Shown one piece after another: positions 50,501 through 59,246 of a stretch of DNA of 64,000 nt. The position numbers were made by a program, and so were the translations under genes. The stretch is from UBA8752 sp002172485. Lineage in GTDB: Bacteria; Bacteroidota; Bacteroidia; Flavobacteriales_D; Sanyastnellaceae. The notes beneath the pieces were generated by a model. That model worked only from the letters and a program-made list of their open reading frames with translations, was not told the DNA's origin and made no database searches. The stretch is taken from positions 20,625 to 84,624 of the forward strand of contig JBELJZ010000011.1 of the NCBI GenBank assembly GCA_042089915.1, in the 5' to 3' direction. Each line of letters opens with the position of its first letter. Positions within the stretch are counted from its first letter, which is position 1.

Positions 50501-51967
50501 ATGAAGCACATTTACGCTGCGCTGACTGCGCTCCTCTTGACCTTCTCCGCTACAGCCCAGCTGCCCGACGGAAGCATCGCCCCTGACTTCACCGCCACCG
50601 ACATCAACGGCGTGGAGCACAACCTCTACGACCTCCTCGACCAGGGAAAGAAGGTCATCATTGACTTCTCCGCCACCTGGTGCGGTCCCTGCTGGAATTA
50701 TCACAACACCGGCGCCCTCGAAGAAATCTGGGAGACCTACGGCCCCGACGGAACCAACGAGGCTTACGTCTTCTTCATCGAAGGCGACGACACCACGACC
50801 CAAGCTGACCTCGAGGGTACGGGCACGGCCACGACCGGAAACTGGATTGAAGGCACGGGCTACCCGATCATCGACAACGGCGGCAGCATCTTCGACGATT
50901 ACGAAGGCGCCTACTACCCGACCATCTACACCATCTGTCCGAATCGCCAGTTGCGCGAGAGCGGACAAATTATGGCTTCAGCCCACGCCGACATCCTGTT
51001 CGGTGCCGACTGTGCAGCCGCCACGCAGGCCTATGACGCCGCCGTGTTGAGCTACACTGGTGAGACCATCTCCTGCAGTGGCAGCCCGTCCGCCGTCAGC
51101 GCACAGCTGATCAACCTCGGCATCAACAATCTGACCAGCGCCACCCTCGAGCTCTACATCAACGGCGCCAGCGTGCTCAGCTACAACTGGAGCGGCAACC
51201 TCGACACCTACGCCAGCGAGGACGTCCAGATGGGCTCCTACCAGTTTGACGGCAGCACCGACTTCAGCATCCGCATCACCAGCGGCGACCAGAACGCCGA
51301 CAACGACGTGACGTTCGCTTCCATCGACGGCGCCACCGCAGGCACCACCTTGTTCTACGTGTACCTCTTGACCGATGGTTGGGGTAATGAGGTCGGTTGG
51401 GAAATCGCCGACAGCGAAGGCAACGTCGTGGAAAGCGTCGCACCGGGCGCCTACGAGAACGACACCGCCTACGAAACCTACGTCGGCGTGCCGAGCACCG
51501 GATGTTACACTTTCACCATGATCGATACCTACGGGGACGGCCTGTTCGGCAGCCAGTGGGGCCAAAGCGACGGTGAGTGCTACGTGTTCACCGTGGACAA
51601 CGACCTCAACAACTTCAGCCAGATCTACGGCAACAACGGTTCCTACGACTACTTCAGCGAGTCCCGTGCTGCCGACGTGCAGACCGTTGTTGGTCTCGAA
51701 GAAGAGGCTGCTGCCACGACCTTCAACGTCTACCCGAACCCGGTGGAAGACGTCGCTTGGGTCGACCTGAGCCTCGCAGGCAACGAAGAGGTGCGCCTCG
51801 ACGTGGTCAACCTGATCGGCCAGAAGGTCTTCGCCCAGGACCTCGGCACCATGAGTGCTGGCAACTCCCGCCTCCCGCTCGACCTCGCTGGACTCGAGTC
51901 CGGCATCTACTTGGTGACCTTGACCGCTGGTGACAGCGTGTCCACCTTGCGCGTGACCAAGAAGTAA
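50501..51967 (+). CDS. Secreted thioredoxin-like protein with T9SS type A tail
   Basis: The 488-residue protein has a signal peptide (about 1-19, TFSATAQ). A thioredoxin-like domain (about 25-160) has the active site IDFSATWCGPCWNYHN, with CxxC CGPC. A beta-rich middle with repeated YxFxxDxxxD-type strands follows (about 190-400). The C-terminal T9SS type A sorting domain is FNVYPNPVEDVAWVDLSLAG, DVVNLIGQKV, and LESGIYLVTL with VTKK. It should act outside the cell or at the surface, possibly on disulfides. It heads the 50.5-55.7 kb group and has its own terminator, so the next gene likely has a separate promoter. Confidence 0.9.
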   Translation: MKHIYAALTALLLTFSATAQLPDGSIAPDFTATDINGVEHNLYDLLDQGKKVIIDFSATWCGPCWNYHNTGALEEIWETYGPDGTNEAYVFFIEGDDTTTQADLEGTGTATTGNWIEGTGYPIIDNGGSIFDDYEGAYYPTIYTICPNRQLRESGQIMASAHADILFGADCAAATQAYDAAVLSYTGETISCSGSPSAVSAQLINLGINNLTSATLELYINGASVLSYNWSGNLDTYASEDVQMGSYQFDGSTDFSIRITSGDQNADNDVTFASIDGATAGTTLFYVYLLTDGWGNEVGWEIADSEGNVVESVAPGAYENDTAYETYVGVPSTGCYTFTMIDTYGDGLFGSQWGQSDGECYVFTVDNDLNNFSQIYGNNGSYDYFSESRAADVQTVVGLEEEAAATTFNVYPNPVEDVAWVDLSLAGNEEVRLDVVNLIGQKVFAQDLGTMSAGNSRLPLDLAGLESGIYLVTLTAGDSVSTLRVTKK

Positions 51968-51988
51968 TCCTTCGCACACAGTTTTTGG

Positions 51989-52019
51989 AAGACCGATGGG
52001 GCCCTGCCTCATCGGTCTT
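51989..52019 (+). terminator. Rho-independent terminator after the thioredoxin T9SS gene
   Basis: AAGACCGATG and CATCGGTCTT form a 10-base perfect stem with an 11-base loop, followed by a T-rich stretch (TCTTTTCTT). It starts 22 bases after the stop. Confidence 0.9.
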
Positions 52020-52053
52020 TCTTTTCTTGCAGAACCTGCAACGATACTGATAC

Positions 52054-52542
52054 ATGATTCGTCCTCTCCTCCTTCTTCTGGTCTTGACCCTGACCACCCG
52101 CCTCAACGCACAGGACATTCCGTCCATTTCCCTCAAGGACCTCAGCGATCAAACCGTGGATACGCGGGCTTTTTTAGAAGAGGCCGAGGGGCCAGTCCTC
52201 TTTTGTTTCTGGGCCACGTGGTGCAGCCCTTGCAAGCGCGAACTCAACAATTATGCGGACCTGTACCCCGATTGGCAGGACGAGACCGGTGTCGAGTTGG
52301 TGGCCGTGTCCATCGACGACCCCCGGAGCATGATGCGTGTCAAGCCCTACGTCAACAGCGTGAGCTGGGACTACACTGTGCTTCTCGACCCCAACAAAGC
52401 GTTTGCGCGCGCCATGCAGGTCAACAACGTGCCACACACCTTTCTGGTGGATGCGGAAGGCAACGTGGTCTGGCAGCACAATAACTACGCCGACGGCGAC
52501 GAAGAAGAGCTCTATGAGGAGCTGCTGAAGCTGGCCGAATGA
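52054..52542 (+). CDS. TlpA-like exported thiol-disulfide protein
   Basis: The 162-residue protein has a signal peptide (about 1-19, ending TRLNAQ) and a thioredoxin fold with CFWATWCSPCKRELNN (CxxC CSPC). It also has a cis-Pro motif VPHTFLVDAEGNVV. TlpA/ResA-type proteins keep thiols reduced in the periplasm for protein or cytochrome maturation. Its stop overlaps the next DUF6029 gene by 4 bases, so the two are coupled. The substrate is unknown. It lies after the terminator of the T9SS thioredoxin gene. Confidence 0.9.
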   Translation: MIRPLLLLLVLTLTTRLNAQDIPSISLKDLSDQTVDTRAFLEEAEGPVLFCFWATWCSPCKRELNNYADLYPDWQDETGVELVAVSIDDPRSMMRVKPYVNSVSWDYTVLLDPNKAFARAMQVNNVPHTFLVDAEGNVVWQHNNYADGDEEELYEELLKLAE

Positions 52543-54239
52543 AGCGCCTTCTCGCCCTCGCGCTGGTTGCTGTAGCCTGCCTCCCGCTGCAACTTCTTGC
52601 CCAGAATGACGCTGGCGGTGCCGGATCCATCACCGGCAATGTCCAGCTCCTCTTCCAAACCTACCAAGAGGACTCGTTGATTGGCGCTCAAGTGCCGCCG
52701 AGCAAGACTGGTTTCAACGCTTTCGGCAACCTCATCTACACCAAGGGCGACTTTGCCGCAGGTGTGCGCTATGAGAGCTACCTCGACCCCATTCTCGGCT
52801 ACCCGGGCCGGTTCCGGGGTTCCGGCATCGGATACCGCTACGCCAGCTACAACAAGGAGAAGTTTCAGGTCACCATCGGCAACTTCTACGAACAATTCGG
52901 ATCCGGCCTCCTGCTCCGCGCCTACGAAGAGCGGCAATTGGGCATCGACAACGCCATGGACGGCTTTCGGTTGGTGGCGATGCCCGCTCGCGGGGTGCAA
53001 TTCAAAGGCTTGATCGGCAAGCAGCGCCTCGACTTCGACTCCGGCCTCATCAACAGCGACGGCACTGTCCGCGCATTCGATACGGAAATCAACCTCAACG
53101 ACGCGGTGGAACGCTGGGCCACAGCCGGCGCACGCGTCACACTTGGCGCGAGCTTCGTCAGCCGCTTCCAGTCGGGCAGCACGATTTCCAAGGACACCCT
53201 TGTCCTGCAATTGCCCAACAACGTGGCGTCGTGGGGCTACCGCGCCATGGTCCAGAAAGGCGGCTTCCAGCTCATGGGAGAATACGTGCGCAAGATCAAC
53301 GACCCCAACGCCGACAATGGCTACACCTATGGAGAAGGGGAAGGGATTTTGTTGAATGCCGGATGGTCCACCAAGGGCCTCGGCATCAACGTGGGGTTCA
53401 AAGGCGTCGACAACATGCAATTCCGCTCCGACAGGAACCTGCAGCTCTTCGACTTGCCGATCAACTACATCCCCGCCATCACCAAACAGCACACCTACAA
53501 CCTAGCGGCCACCCTGTATCCCTATGCCACCGTGGTCCAAGGCGAGGTCGGTTGGTCGGCAGAGGTGTTCTACACCATTCCCCGCAAGAGCAAGCTCGGG
53601 GGCAAGTATGGGACGAAAATCAGCTTCCAATACGCGACCGCCAGCAGCCTCGACACGACCGGACTAACCGGTGTGGACGGCGCCGTCTACGGTTATGAGC
53701 GCAACAGCTGGCGTGCTGGAACCGACCTGTACATCCGGGACATCAACTTTGACATCAGCCGCAAATTCTCCAAGCGGTTCAAGGCGAAATACGCCTTCTT
53801 CCACTTCGACTTCAACACCCTGGCCACCCCGGTCACCACGGATTTCAAAGGCATCGTCAATGCCAATGTCCACGTGGTGGAAACCCAGGTCCGCATCAAG
53901 AAAGGGCACAGCTTGCGCACCGAGCTGCAGGCCTTGTTCACCGGCATCGATGAAAAGACCGGACAGAAACAGGACAAGGGCGACTGGGCAACCGTGCTGG
54001 CGGAATACTCCGTGAGCCCGCATTGGTTCTTCTCGGTCCTCGACCAATACAATTTCGGCAACCCCGACCCCGACCAACGCGTTCACTACCTGTACGGCAC
54101 GGTCGGCCGCATCGAAGGAGCGCACCGTTTGTCCATCGGGTATGGCAAGCGGCGCGAAGGCATCTTCTGCATTGGCGGCGTCTGCCGGGCCGTGCCCGCC
54201 TCGAACGGATTCGAGATCACCTTCACGAGCAGCTTCTGA
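52539..54239 (+). CDS. DUF6029 outer-membrane barrel-like protein
   Basis: The 566-residue protein has a signal peptide (about 1-22, ending LQLLAQ). Almost all the rest is alternating beta-strands with aromatic ends, such as GVRYESYLDPILGYPGRF, YASYNKEKFQVTIGNFYEQF and GSGLLLRAYEERQLG. These fit the DUF6029 family, known only from Bacteroidota and presumed to be an outer-membrane barrel. It ends with EITFTSSF, a Phe C-terminus common for such barrels. It overlaps TlpA upstream and the Omp28-like lipoprotein downstream (TGATG), so the three are translated together. Confidence 0.85.
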   Translation: MKRLLALALVAVACLPLQLLAQNDAGGAGSITGNVQLLFQTYQEDSLIGAQVPPSKTGFNAFGNLIYTKGDFAAGVRYESYLDPILGYPGRFRGSGIGYRYASYNKEKFQVTIGNFYEQFGSGLLLRAYEERQLGIDNAMDGFRLVAMPARGVQFKGLIGKQRLDFDSGLINSDGTVRAFDTEINLNDAVERWATAGARVTLGASFVSRFQSGSTISKDTLVLQLPNNVASWGYRAMVQKGGFQLMGEYVRKINDPNADNGYTYGEGEGILLNAGWSTKGLGINVGFKGVDNMQFRSDRNLQLFDLPINYIPAITKQHTYNLAATLYPYATVVQGEVGWSAEVFYTIPRKSKLGGKYGTKISFQYATASSLDTTGLTGVDGAVYGYERNSWRAGTDLYIRDINFDISRKFSKRFKAKYAFFHFDFNTLATPVTTDFKGIVNANVHVVETQVRIKKGHSLRTELQALFTGIDEKTGQKQDKGDWATVLAEYSVSPHWFFSVLDQYNFGNPDPDQRVHYLYGTVGRIEGAHRLSIGYGKRREGIFCIGGVCRAVPASNGFEITFTSSF

Positions 54240-55102
54240 TGCAACATTCCCTTCTCCGTCCCTTCTCCATCTTGCTGTTGGTAATTGCCGCCTTCAGCGG
54301 TTGTGATGTCATTGAGGATCCGGTCATTCCCCTGACCATCGGCTACCGGGGTGAAGCCGAGCCGCCCGCCTTCGAGCCGATGACGGACGGCCCGCAACAC
54401 GTGCTGCTCGAAGACTTCACGGCGCACCAATGTGGCAACTGCCCCCCCGCAGGCGAACTTGCCGAACAGCTCGCCGGCGACAATGCCAGCCTCGTTCACC
54501 CGCTCGCCATCCATGCGGGCTCCCTGGCCGCCGTCAGCGACGCCCCGTTCGACACCGATTGGACCAATCCGGAGGGCAACCTATTTTGGGACCAGCTCGC
54601 CTTCCAAGTGAACCCCATTGGCCGGGTCAACCGCCGCGGAGGACCTTCGGAAGTCGCCTCGCCCAACAACTGGCCCGCGCTGGTCTCGGCAGAACTTGCC
54701 CTGACGCCAGCGGCTCACCTGCAGGGTGTCGTCATCTCAGACCCCACGGTGGCCGACGACGTCCACCTGCACACCCACATCACCTTTTCCGAATCCGTCT
54801 CCGGTGACGTGCGGCTCGCTCTGTTGCTCAACGAGAGTCACATCATCGCCGCCCAGCTGGATTACGGCAATGACCCCGAGGTCATCGAAGACTTCGAGCA
54901 TAACCACGTCCTGCGCAGCAGCCTCAACGGTGCCGACGGCCTCGTCGTGGCCACCGACCCAGATGCTGGACTCAGCGTCCAACTCGACTACACCATGGTT
55001 TGGAATCCAGAATGGATGCGGGACAACAGCCACGTGCTGGCCGTGCTCACCAACAGCAATGGTGAAGTCCTGAATTGCCTCGATCTCCCATGGACCGAAT
55101 GA
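54239..55102 (+). CDS. Omp28-like lipoprotein with thioredoxin-type CxxC
   Basis: The 287-residue predicted lipoprotein has a signal sequence ending AAFSGC. The Omp28-family region begins HVLLEDFTAHQCGNCPPAGE, with the CxxC CGNC in the place of a thioredoxin active site. Conserved WTNPEGNLFW and NPIGRVNRRG segments follow, with a beta-rich C-terminal half. Omp28 is known from Porphyromonas as an outer-membrane lipoprotein of uncertain role. Start and stop overlap both neighbours by 1-4 bases, so it is part of the TlpA-DUF6029 unit. A redox or adhesive role is inference. Confidence 0.88.
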   Translation: MQHSLLRPFSILLLVIAAFSGCDVIEDPVIPLTIGYRGEAEPPAFEPMTDGPQHVLLEDFTAHQCGNCPPAGELAEQLAGDNASLVHPLAIHAGSLAAVSDAPFDTDWTNPEGNLFWDQLAFQVNPIGRVNRRGGPSEVASPNNWPALVSAELALTPAAHLQGVVISDPTVADDVHLHTHITFSESVSGDVRLALLLNESHIIAAQLDYGNDPEVIEDFEHNHVLRSSLNGADGLVVATDPDAGLSVQLDYTMVWNPEWMRDNSHVLAVLTNSNGEVLNCLDLPWTE

Positions 55103-55728
55103 TGCGCTCACTGCACCTGCCGCTGCTGTGTCTGGTCATGGCCTTCGCCGGTCTGGCCGAAGCTCAGGTCCTGCGGTTCGACGGTGGCCCAGTGGCCGGC
55201 ATCAACGCCGCGCAGGTCCAGGGGGACGACTACACCGGATTCAACAAGCTCGGGCTGTCCGGAGGGGCCTTCATTGACATCCGCAATCCGGAGAACTACT
55301 GGGGCATCCGCCTCGAAATGCACTACGCCGAAAAAGGCAGCCGCCGCGGTGGAGACCCCGAGGTCGGCACCACCACCATCGAACTGCGGATGAACTACAT
55401 CGACATTCCGGTCCTGCTCGATGTCAACCTTGGCGACTATCAAGTGGGGGTCGGACCCTATTTCGGCCGGATGATCAAGGCTGAGAAGTGGCAACGCGTA
55501 TCGGATACCTCGAGCAGCCTGGAGGACCAACTCAACAAGTGGGACATTGGCGGGCAGGCCTATGCCCGCACCCCCATCGGCGAATCGGCCTTCTTCCAAG
55601 CCCGCATCTCCGGCAGCGCGCTGAGCCTCAAGAAAGACGGCCCGGTGCTCGGCGCCACCCCCTTCGGACCGCGCGTCCGGAACGTCGCCTTGCACTTCGG
55701 CATCGGCTGGAACCTCCGCGGCAACTGA
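55099..55728 (+). CDS. Outer-membrane beta-barrel protein (porin-like, PorT-like fold)
   Basis: The protein has about 209 residues with a signal peptide (ending AGLAEAQ). Eight or so amphipathic beta-strands follow, such as LRFDGGPVAGINAAQV, YWGIRLEMHYAEKGSR and IELRMNYIDIPVLLDVNLG. The end ALHFGIGWNLRGN is typical of small outer-membrane barrels of the OMP_b-brl_2 type. The start is either ATG 55099 or 55102, since both are coupled to the Omp28-like stop; earlier in-frame Mets lie inside that gene. Function unknown. It is the last gene of the plus-strand group and ends 3 bases before the convergent propeller gene. Confidence 0.8.
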   Translation: MMRSLHLPLLCLVMAFAGLAEAQVLRFDGGPVAGINAAQVQGDDYTGFNKLGLSGGAFIDIRNPENYWGIRLEMHYAEKGSRRGGDPEVGTTTIELRMNYIDIPVLLDVNLGDYQVGVGPYFGRMIKAEKWQRVSDTSSSLEDQLNKWDIGGQAYARTPIGESAFFQARISGSALSLKKDGPVLGATPFGPRVRNVALHFGIGWNLRGN

Positions 55729-55731
55729 CCC

Positions 55732-58700
55732 TTACTCCTCGAACTCGCCGAAGAGCGGCCAGTCGACGGCCTCCACTTCGGTGCGCCATGCCGTGAACAC
55801 CTCGCGGATGTGACCCAGGTGCTCCTCGGCATCCGCAACAGCACGGTCCAACGCCTTGAGGGCATCGTCGGCGTTGGCGGCGGGAGCAGACAAGCCGCCA
55901 TCGGCATAGCTCATGGCGTGCCAGACGCGGTCTTGAATGCGCACGACGGCGTCGTAGCCATTGAAGTCCTCTGGCGTGAAATAGCGCTCGTCCAACCCCG
56001 TCCATTCCCCCTTCAAGGAGTCGGTCAGGGTCGTGACGGCCTTGTACGTGGAGTCCCCCTCCGCCAGGCTGCGCTTGGCGTGGCGCATCCGCTGAGACAC
56101 CGCTTTCTCTGCTCGGCGCATGCGCTTCAATTCCTCGTAGACATCATCGGCACGTCCCACCACACCGTACACCTTCTCCATGTGGGCGCGCTGGGCGGCC
56201 ACGATGTCGGCCTTTGGTGCGCGGCGCGGATCGGCCATGACCTGCATGTCCGTCTCGGCCCAGACGCGGGCTGTGGAATCGCCACGAACCTCGAGGACCA
56301 TGCGGTAGGTGCCCGGATCGACCGGGAATCCGCCTCCGGGACGGGCATCCTCGCTTCGCTTTCGACGCGATGGCCAGAACGTGCCCGTGCCGCGCATGTC
56401 CCAATACAGCACGTCCATTCCCGCCTCGGGCTCCGGCTCCATGGTCCGAACCGTGTCTCCAGCTGCATTGAGCACATGCAGCAGCAGTTCGTCTCCTTCA
56501 ATGGCTTCCAGGCTGTCCTCATTGAAATGGCAACGAATGCGGGCGCCCCGCCCCTTGTTGTCCCCAGACCAGTAGCTGTCGGCCGGGAAGCGTTCACCGG
56601 CCGGGCGGCGCCATTCGCTCATGACCCCGGCATCCGGAGCAAAGAAGGTGCAGGCCGCCCCGCCAAATTCGTCATCCTCGCCACCGGCCACCCAGCCGCG
56701 GATGACCTCGAGGCCATCGAGGATGTAGACCCCACGGCCGAACGTACCGAGGACCAGGTCCGATTCCCGTTCCTGCAGCACGATGTCACGCACCGGAACG
56801 GCGGGCACCCCCTCCTTCCAGCGCTGCCATGCGAACCCACCATCGTGGCTCCACCAGAGTCCCTGCTCGGTGCCAGCCCAAATGAGCTCGGCCACTTCGG
56901 GATCCTGCAGCACACACTGCACATGGCCGAGAACGTCCTCGCTGTCGATGATGCGCTCCCACTTCGCGCCCCCATCTCGGGTGCGGTACAAGTAAGGCGT
57001 CCAGTCGTTGCGGCGGTAATTGTTGGCCACCACATACACCTCATCTGGGTTGTGCGGGGAAATGCGGACTTGCGGAATCCAGCTGCCTTGCGGCAACCCC
57101 TTCAACCGATCGGCCAAACTCTCCCACGTGTCCCCGCCGTTGACCGTGCGGTGCAGCTCTCCGTCATCCGAGGACGCCCAAATCTCACCCGGGCGCTCGG
57201 GGTGCGGGGCGATGCACAGCAGCGTCGTGTGGTTCTCCGCATTGGTGGCATCCGTCGTCAGGCCGCCGCTCTCGGTCTGCCTCTGCTTCTCCGAATCGTT
57301 GGTCGTCAGATCGGGTGACAGAATGCGCCAGGACTGGCCGCGGTCGTCGCTGTAGTGGACGAACTGGCTGCCGAAATACAGGCCATTGGCATTGTGAGGA
57401 TCCACCGCAATGGCAGCGTTCCAATTGAAACGCAAGGCCGTGGTATCCGGGTGGTTGGGCTGGATGTACGCCATCGCGCCGGTGGGAATGTGGATGCGGT
57501 ACACGTTGCCGCCTTGGGACATCGCATAGGCCATGTCCACATCGCCCGGCATGGGCACCACATCGAATCCGTCGCCGAAACTGATTTCCTGCCAATCCTC
57601 ATTGCGGATGCCATCGCCGTGCCAGACGTAGGCCGGCGCTTTCCAAGAGCCGTTGTCCTGAAGGCCGCCGTAGACATTGTATGGGATGTCGTCGTCGACG
57701 TTGATGTGGTAGAATTGGCCCACCGGCAGGTTGCGGACGAAGGTCCAAGTCTCCCCACCATCCCGACTGATGTTGATGCCCCCATCGTTGCCGTTGAGAA
57801 TGAAATCCGAATCCTGCGGGTCCTGATACCACGCGTGGTGATCTGGGTGAGCGCCACTGTACGGCAGGATGACTTCGAAGGAGCGTCCACCATCGGTGCT
57901 CTCGCTCACCATGCTGTACAGATTGAAGAGCCGGTCCGGGTCCTGCGGATCCACGTGGATCTCCGCGTAATAGAATGGACGGTTGCCGATGTTCTCCGTC
58001 GACACCAGGTCCCAATCCATGCCGCCATTGGTGGACTTGTACAATCCGGTCTTCTTCGATTCAATCAAAGCGTAGACGATGTCGGGGTCCGCTGGGCTCA
58101 TGGCGAGGCCCATGCGGCCCAATTCGCCACCCGGAAGCCCCTCGTCCTCGCCGAGATGGGTCCAGTTGTCGCCGCCGTCATGGGTCACGTACAAGCCACT
58201 GCCTTCGCCACCGGAAGTGAAGAACCAGGGCTCGCGGTGGAAGGACCACATGGCCGCAAACAGCTTGTCGGGATTGCTCGGATCCATGATCATCTCGGCG
58301 CAACCGGTCGTGTCGTCAATGGACAGGACGTGATCCCAGGTCTCCCCACCGTCCCGGGTCCGAAACACGCCGCGCTCAGGGTTGGGCCCCCACGCGGACC
58401 CCATGGCCGCGACATACACGGTCTTTGGGTCATTGGGGTGGATGCGGATGCGGTGAATGGTCCGCGTGTCCTCCAGGCCCTTCATGGACCAGGTGGCACC
58501 CCCGTCGATGGAACGGTAAATGCCCCGACCGGAGGTGTGGCTGTTGCGCGGGTTGCCTTCACCCGTGCCCGCCCAGATGACGTCGGGGTTGGAAGGTGCG
58601 ACCGCCACAGATCCAATGCTGAGGATGTCTTGGTCGTCGAACAACGGCTCCCACGACGCCCCACTGGACGTGCTGCGCCACAATCCCCCGCTCGCCGTTC

Positions 58701-58884
58701 CGGCATAGATGATGTCGCGGTCGGTGGGGTCCACATCCAAGGCCGTCACCCGGCCGCTCATGGTGCCGGGACCGATGTGCCGGACCGGATGGTCTTCAAA
58801 CAAGGATTGGCCTTGGGCCAAGGGACCGAAGAAGGCCATGAGGCAAAACACAGCGACCGAACGGAAAAGGAGCTTGGACATCAT
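55732..58884 (-). CDS. Secreted Asp-box/VPS10-like beta-propeller protein
   Basis: The protein has 1050 residues with a signal peptide (ending FFGPLAQGQ). It contains at least ten Asp-box (BNR) motifs of the form S-x-D-G-G-x-T-W, for example RSIDGGATW, RTRDGGETW, ISRDGGETW and RTRDGGAKW, spread over about residues 30-730. This gives a sortilin-like ten-bladed propeller. The C-terminal part (about 760-1050) is mixed, with a helical Arg/Glu-rich end. The group is often annotated as a glycosyl hydrolase, but no catalytic residues are evident. It lacks a T9SS tail I can recognise. Start at ATG 58884; TTG 58893 is less likely. Confidence 0.85.
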   Translation of the reverse strand: MMSKLLFRSVAVFCLMAFFGPLAQGQSLFEDHPVRHIGPGTMSGRVTALDVDPTDRDIIYAGTASGGLWRSTSSGASWEPLFDDQDILSIGSVAVAPSNPDVIWAGTGEGNPRNSHTSGRGIYRSIDGGATWSMKGLEDTRTIHRIRIHPNDPKTVYVAAMGSAWGPNPERGVFRTRDGGETWDHVLSIDDTTGCAEMIMDPSNPDKLFAAMWSFHREPWFFTSGGEGSGLYVTHDGGDNWTHLGEDEGLPGGELGRMGLAMSPADPDIVYALIESKKTGLYKSTNGGMDWDLVSTENIGNRPFYYAEIHVDPQDPDRLFNLYSMVSESTDGGRSFEVILPYSGAHPDHHAWYQDPQDSDFILNGNDGGINISRDGGETWTFVRNLPVGQFYHINVDDDIPYNVYGGLQDNGSWKAPAYVWHGDGIRNEDWQEISFGDGFDVVPMPGDVDMAYAMSQGGNVYRIHIPTGAMAYIQPNHPDTTALRFNWNAAIAVDPHNANGLYFGSQFVHYSDDRGQSWRILSPDLTTNDSEKQRQTESGGLTTDATNAENHTTLLCIAPHPERPGEIWASSDDGELHRTVNGGDTWESLADRLKGLPQGSWIPQVRISPHNPDEVYVVANNYRRNDWTPYLYRTRDGGAKWERIIDSEDVLGHVQCVLQDPEVAELIWAGTEQGLWWSHDGGFAWQRWKEGVPAVPVRDIVLQERESDLVLGTFGRGVYILDGLEVIRGWVAGGEDDEFGGAACTFFAPDAGVMSEWRRPAGERFPADSYWSGDNKGRGARIRCHFNEDSLEAIEGDELLLHVLNAAGDTVRTMEPEPEAGMDVLYWDMRGTGTFWPSRRKRSEDARPGGGFPVDPGTYRMVLEVRGDSTARVWAETDMQVMADPRRAPKADIVAAQRAHMEKVYGVVGRADDVYEELKRMRRAEKAVSQRMRHAKRSLAEGDSTYKAVTTLTDSLKGEWTGLDERYFTPEDFNGYDAVVRIQDRVWHAMSYADGGLSAPAANADDALKALDRAVADAEEHLGHIREVFTAWRTEVEAVDWPLFGEFEE

Positions 58885-59053
58885 GAAAAGCAAGATACCC
58901 CCGTCGACCCAGGCGGACGGGGCGTGAAGGGGGAGACGTCCACAAGACGCTGACGATTGTCATCGGCGGGGCTTTACGGGGTCAATTCGGCGGCCCAGTC
59001 CTCCCGCCATGTTTGCTCTGTCAATGAACAACCGCCACCAAAATCTCAGCGTC

Positions 59054-59173
59054 ATGAACAAGTCCTTCTCCCTCCTCGCTGCCGCCTTCGTCTTCGAGTT
59101 GCCCGTCGGCTCTGAAGTAGTCCAGGCCGAGATCGTCGATTCCAATGGACAGGTCATCCTCTCCATCGGCTGA
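59054..59173 (+). CDS. Possible small peptide gene with its own terminator
   Basis: A 39-residue frame starts MNKSFSLLAAAFVFELPVGS and ends with VILSIG. The start looks like a short signal segment. It lies on the plus strand between two minus-strand genes, and a rho-independent terminator oriented plus (59197-59236) follows 23 bases after its stop. The region 58885-59246 holds no other gene. The terminator suggests a real transcript; whether the peptide is made, or the transcript is a small RNA, is not clear. It could also be the remnant of a larger lost gene. Confidence 0.35.
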   Translation: MNKSFSLLAAAFVFELPVGSEVVQAEIVDSNGQVILSIG

Positions 59174-59196
59174 CCCCCTTTCTTCCGGACCGTCTG

Positions 59197-59236
59197 CAAG
59201 GCCGTCCCCTCACCAGGGGCGGCCTTGTTCTTTTTG
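59197..59236 (+). terminator. Rho-independent terminator of an orphan plus-strand transcript
   Basis: CAAGGCCG-TCCCCT and AGGGGC-GGCCTTG pair (one bulge), followed by TTCTTTTT. The polarity is plus only, since the minus reading lacks a T-tract after the stem. No larger plus-strand gene lies upstream. Confidence 0.8.
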
Positions 59237-59246
59237 CACCATCGTG

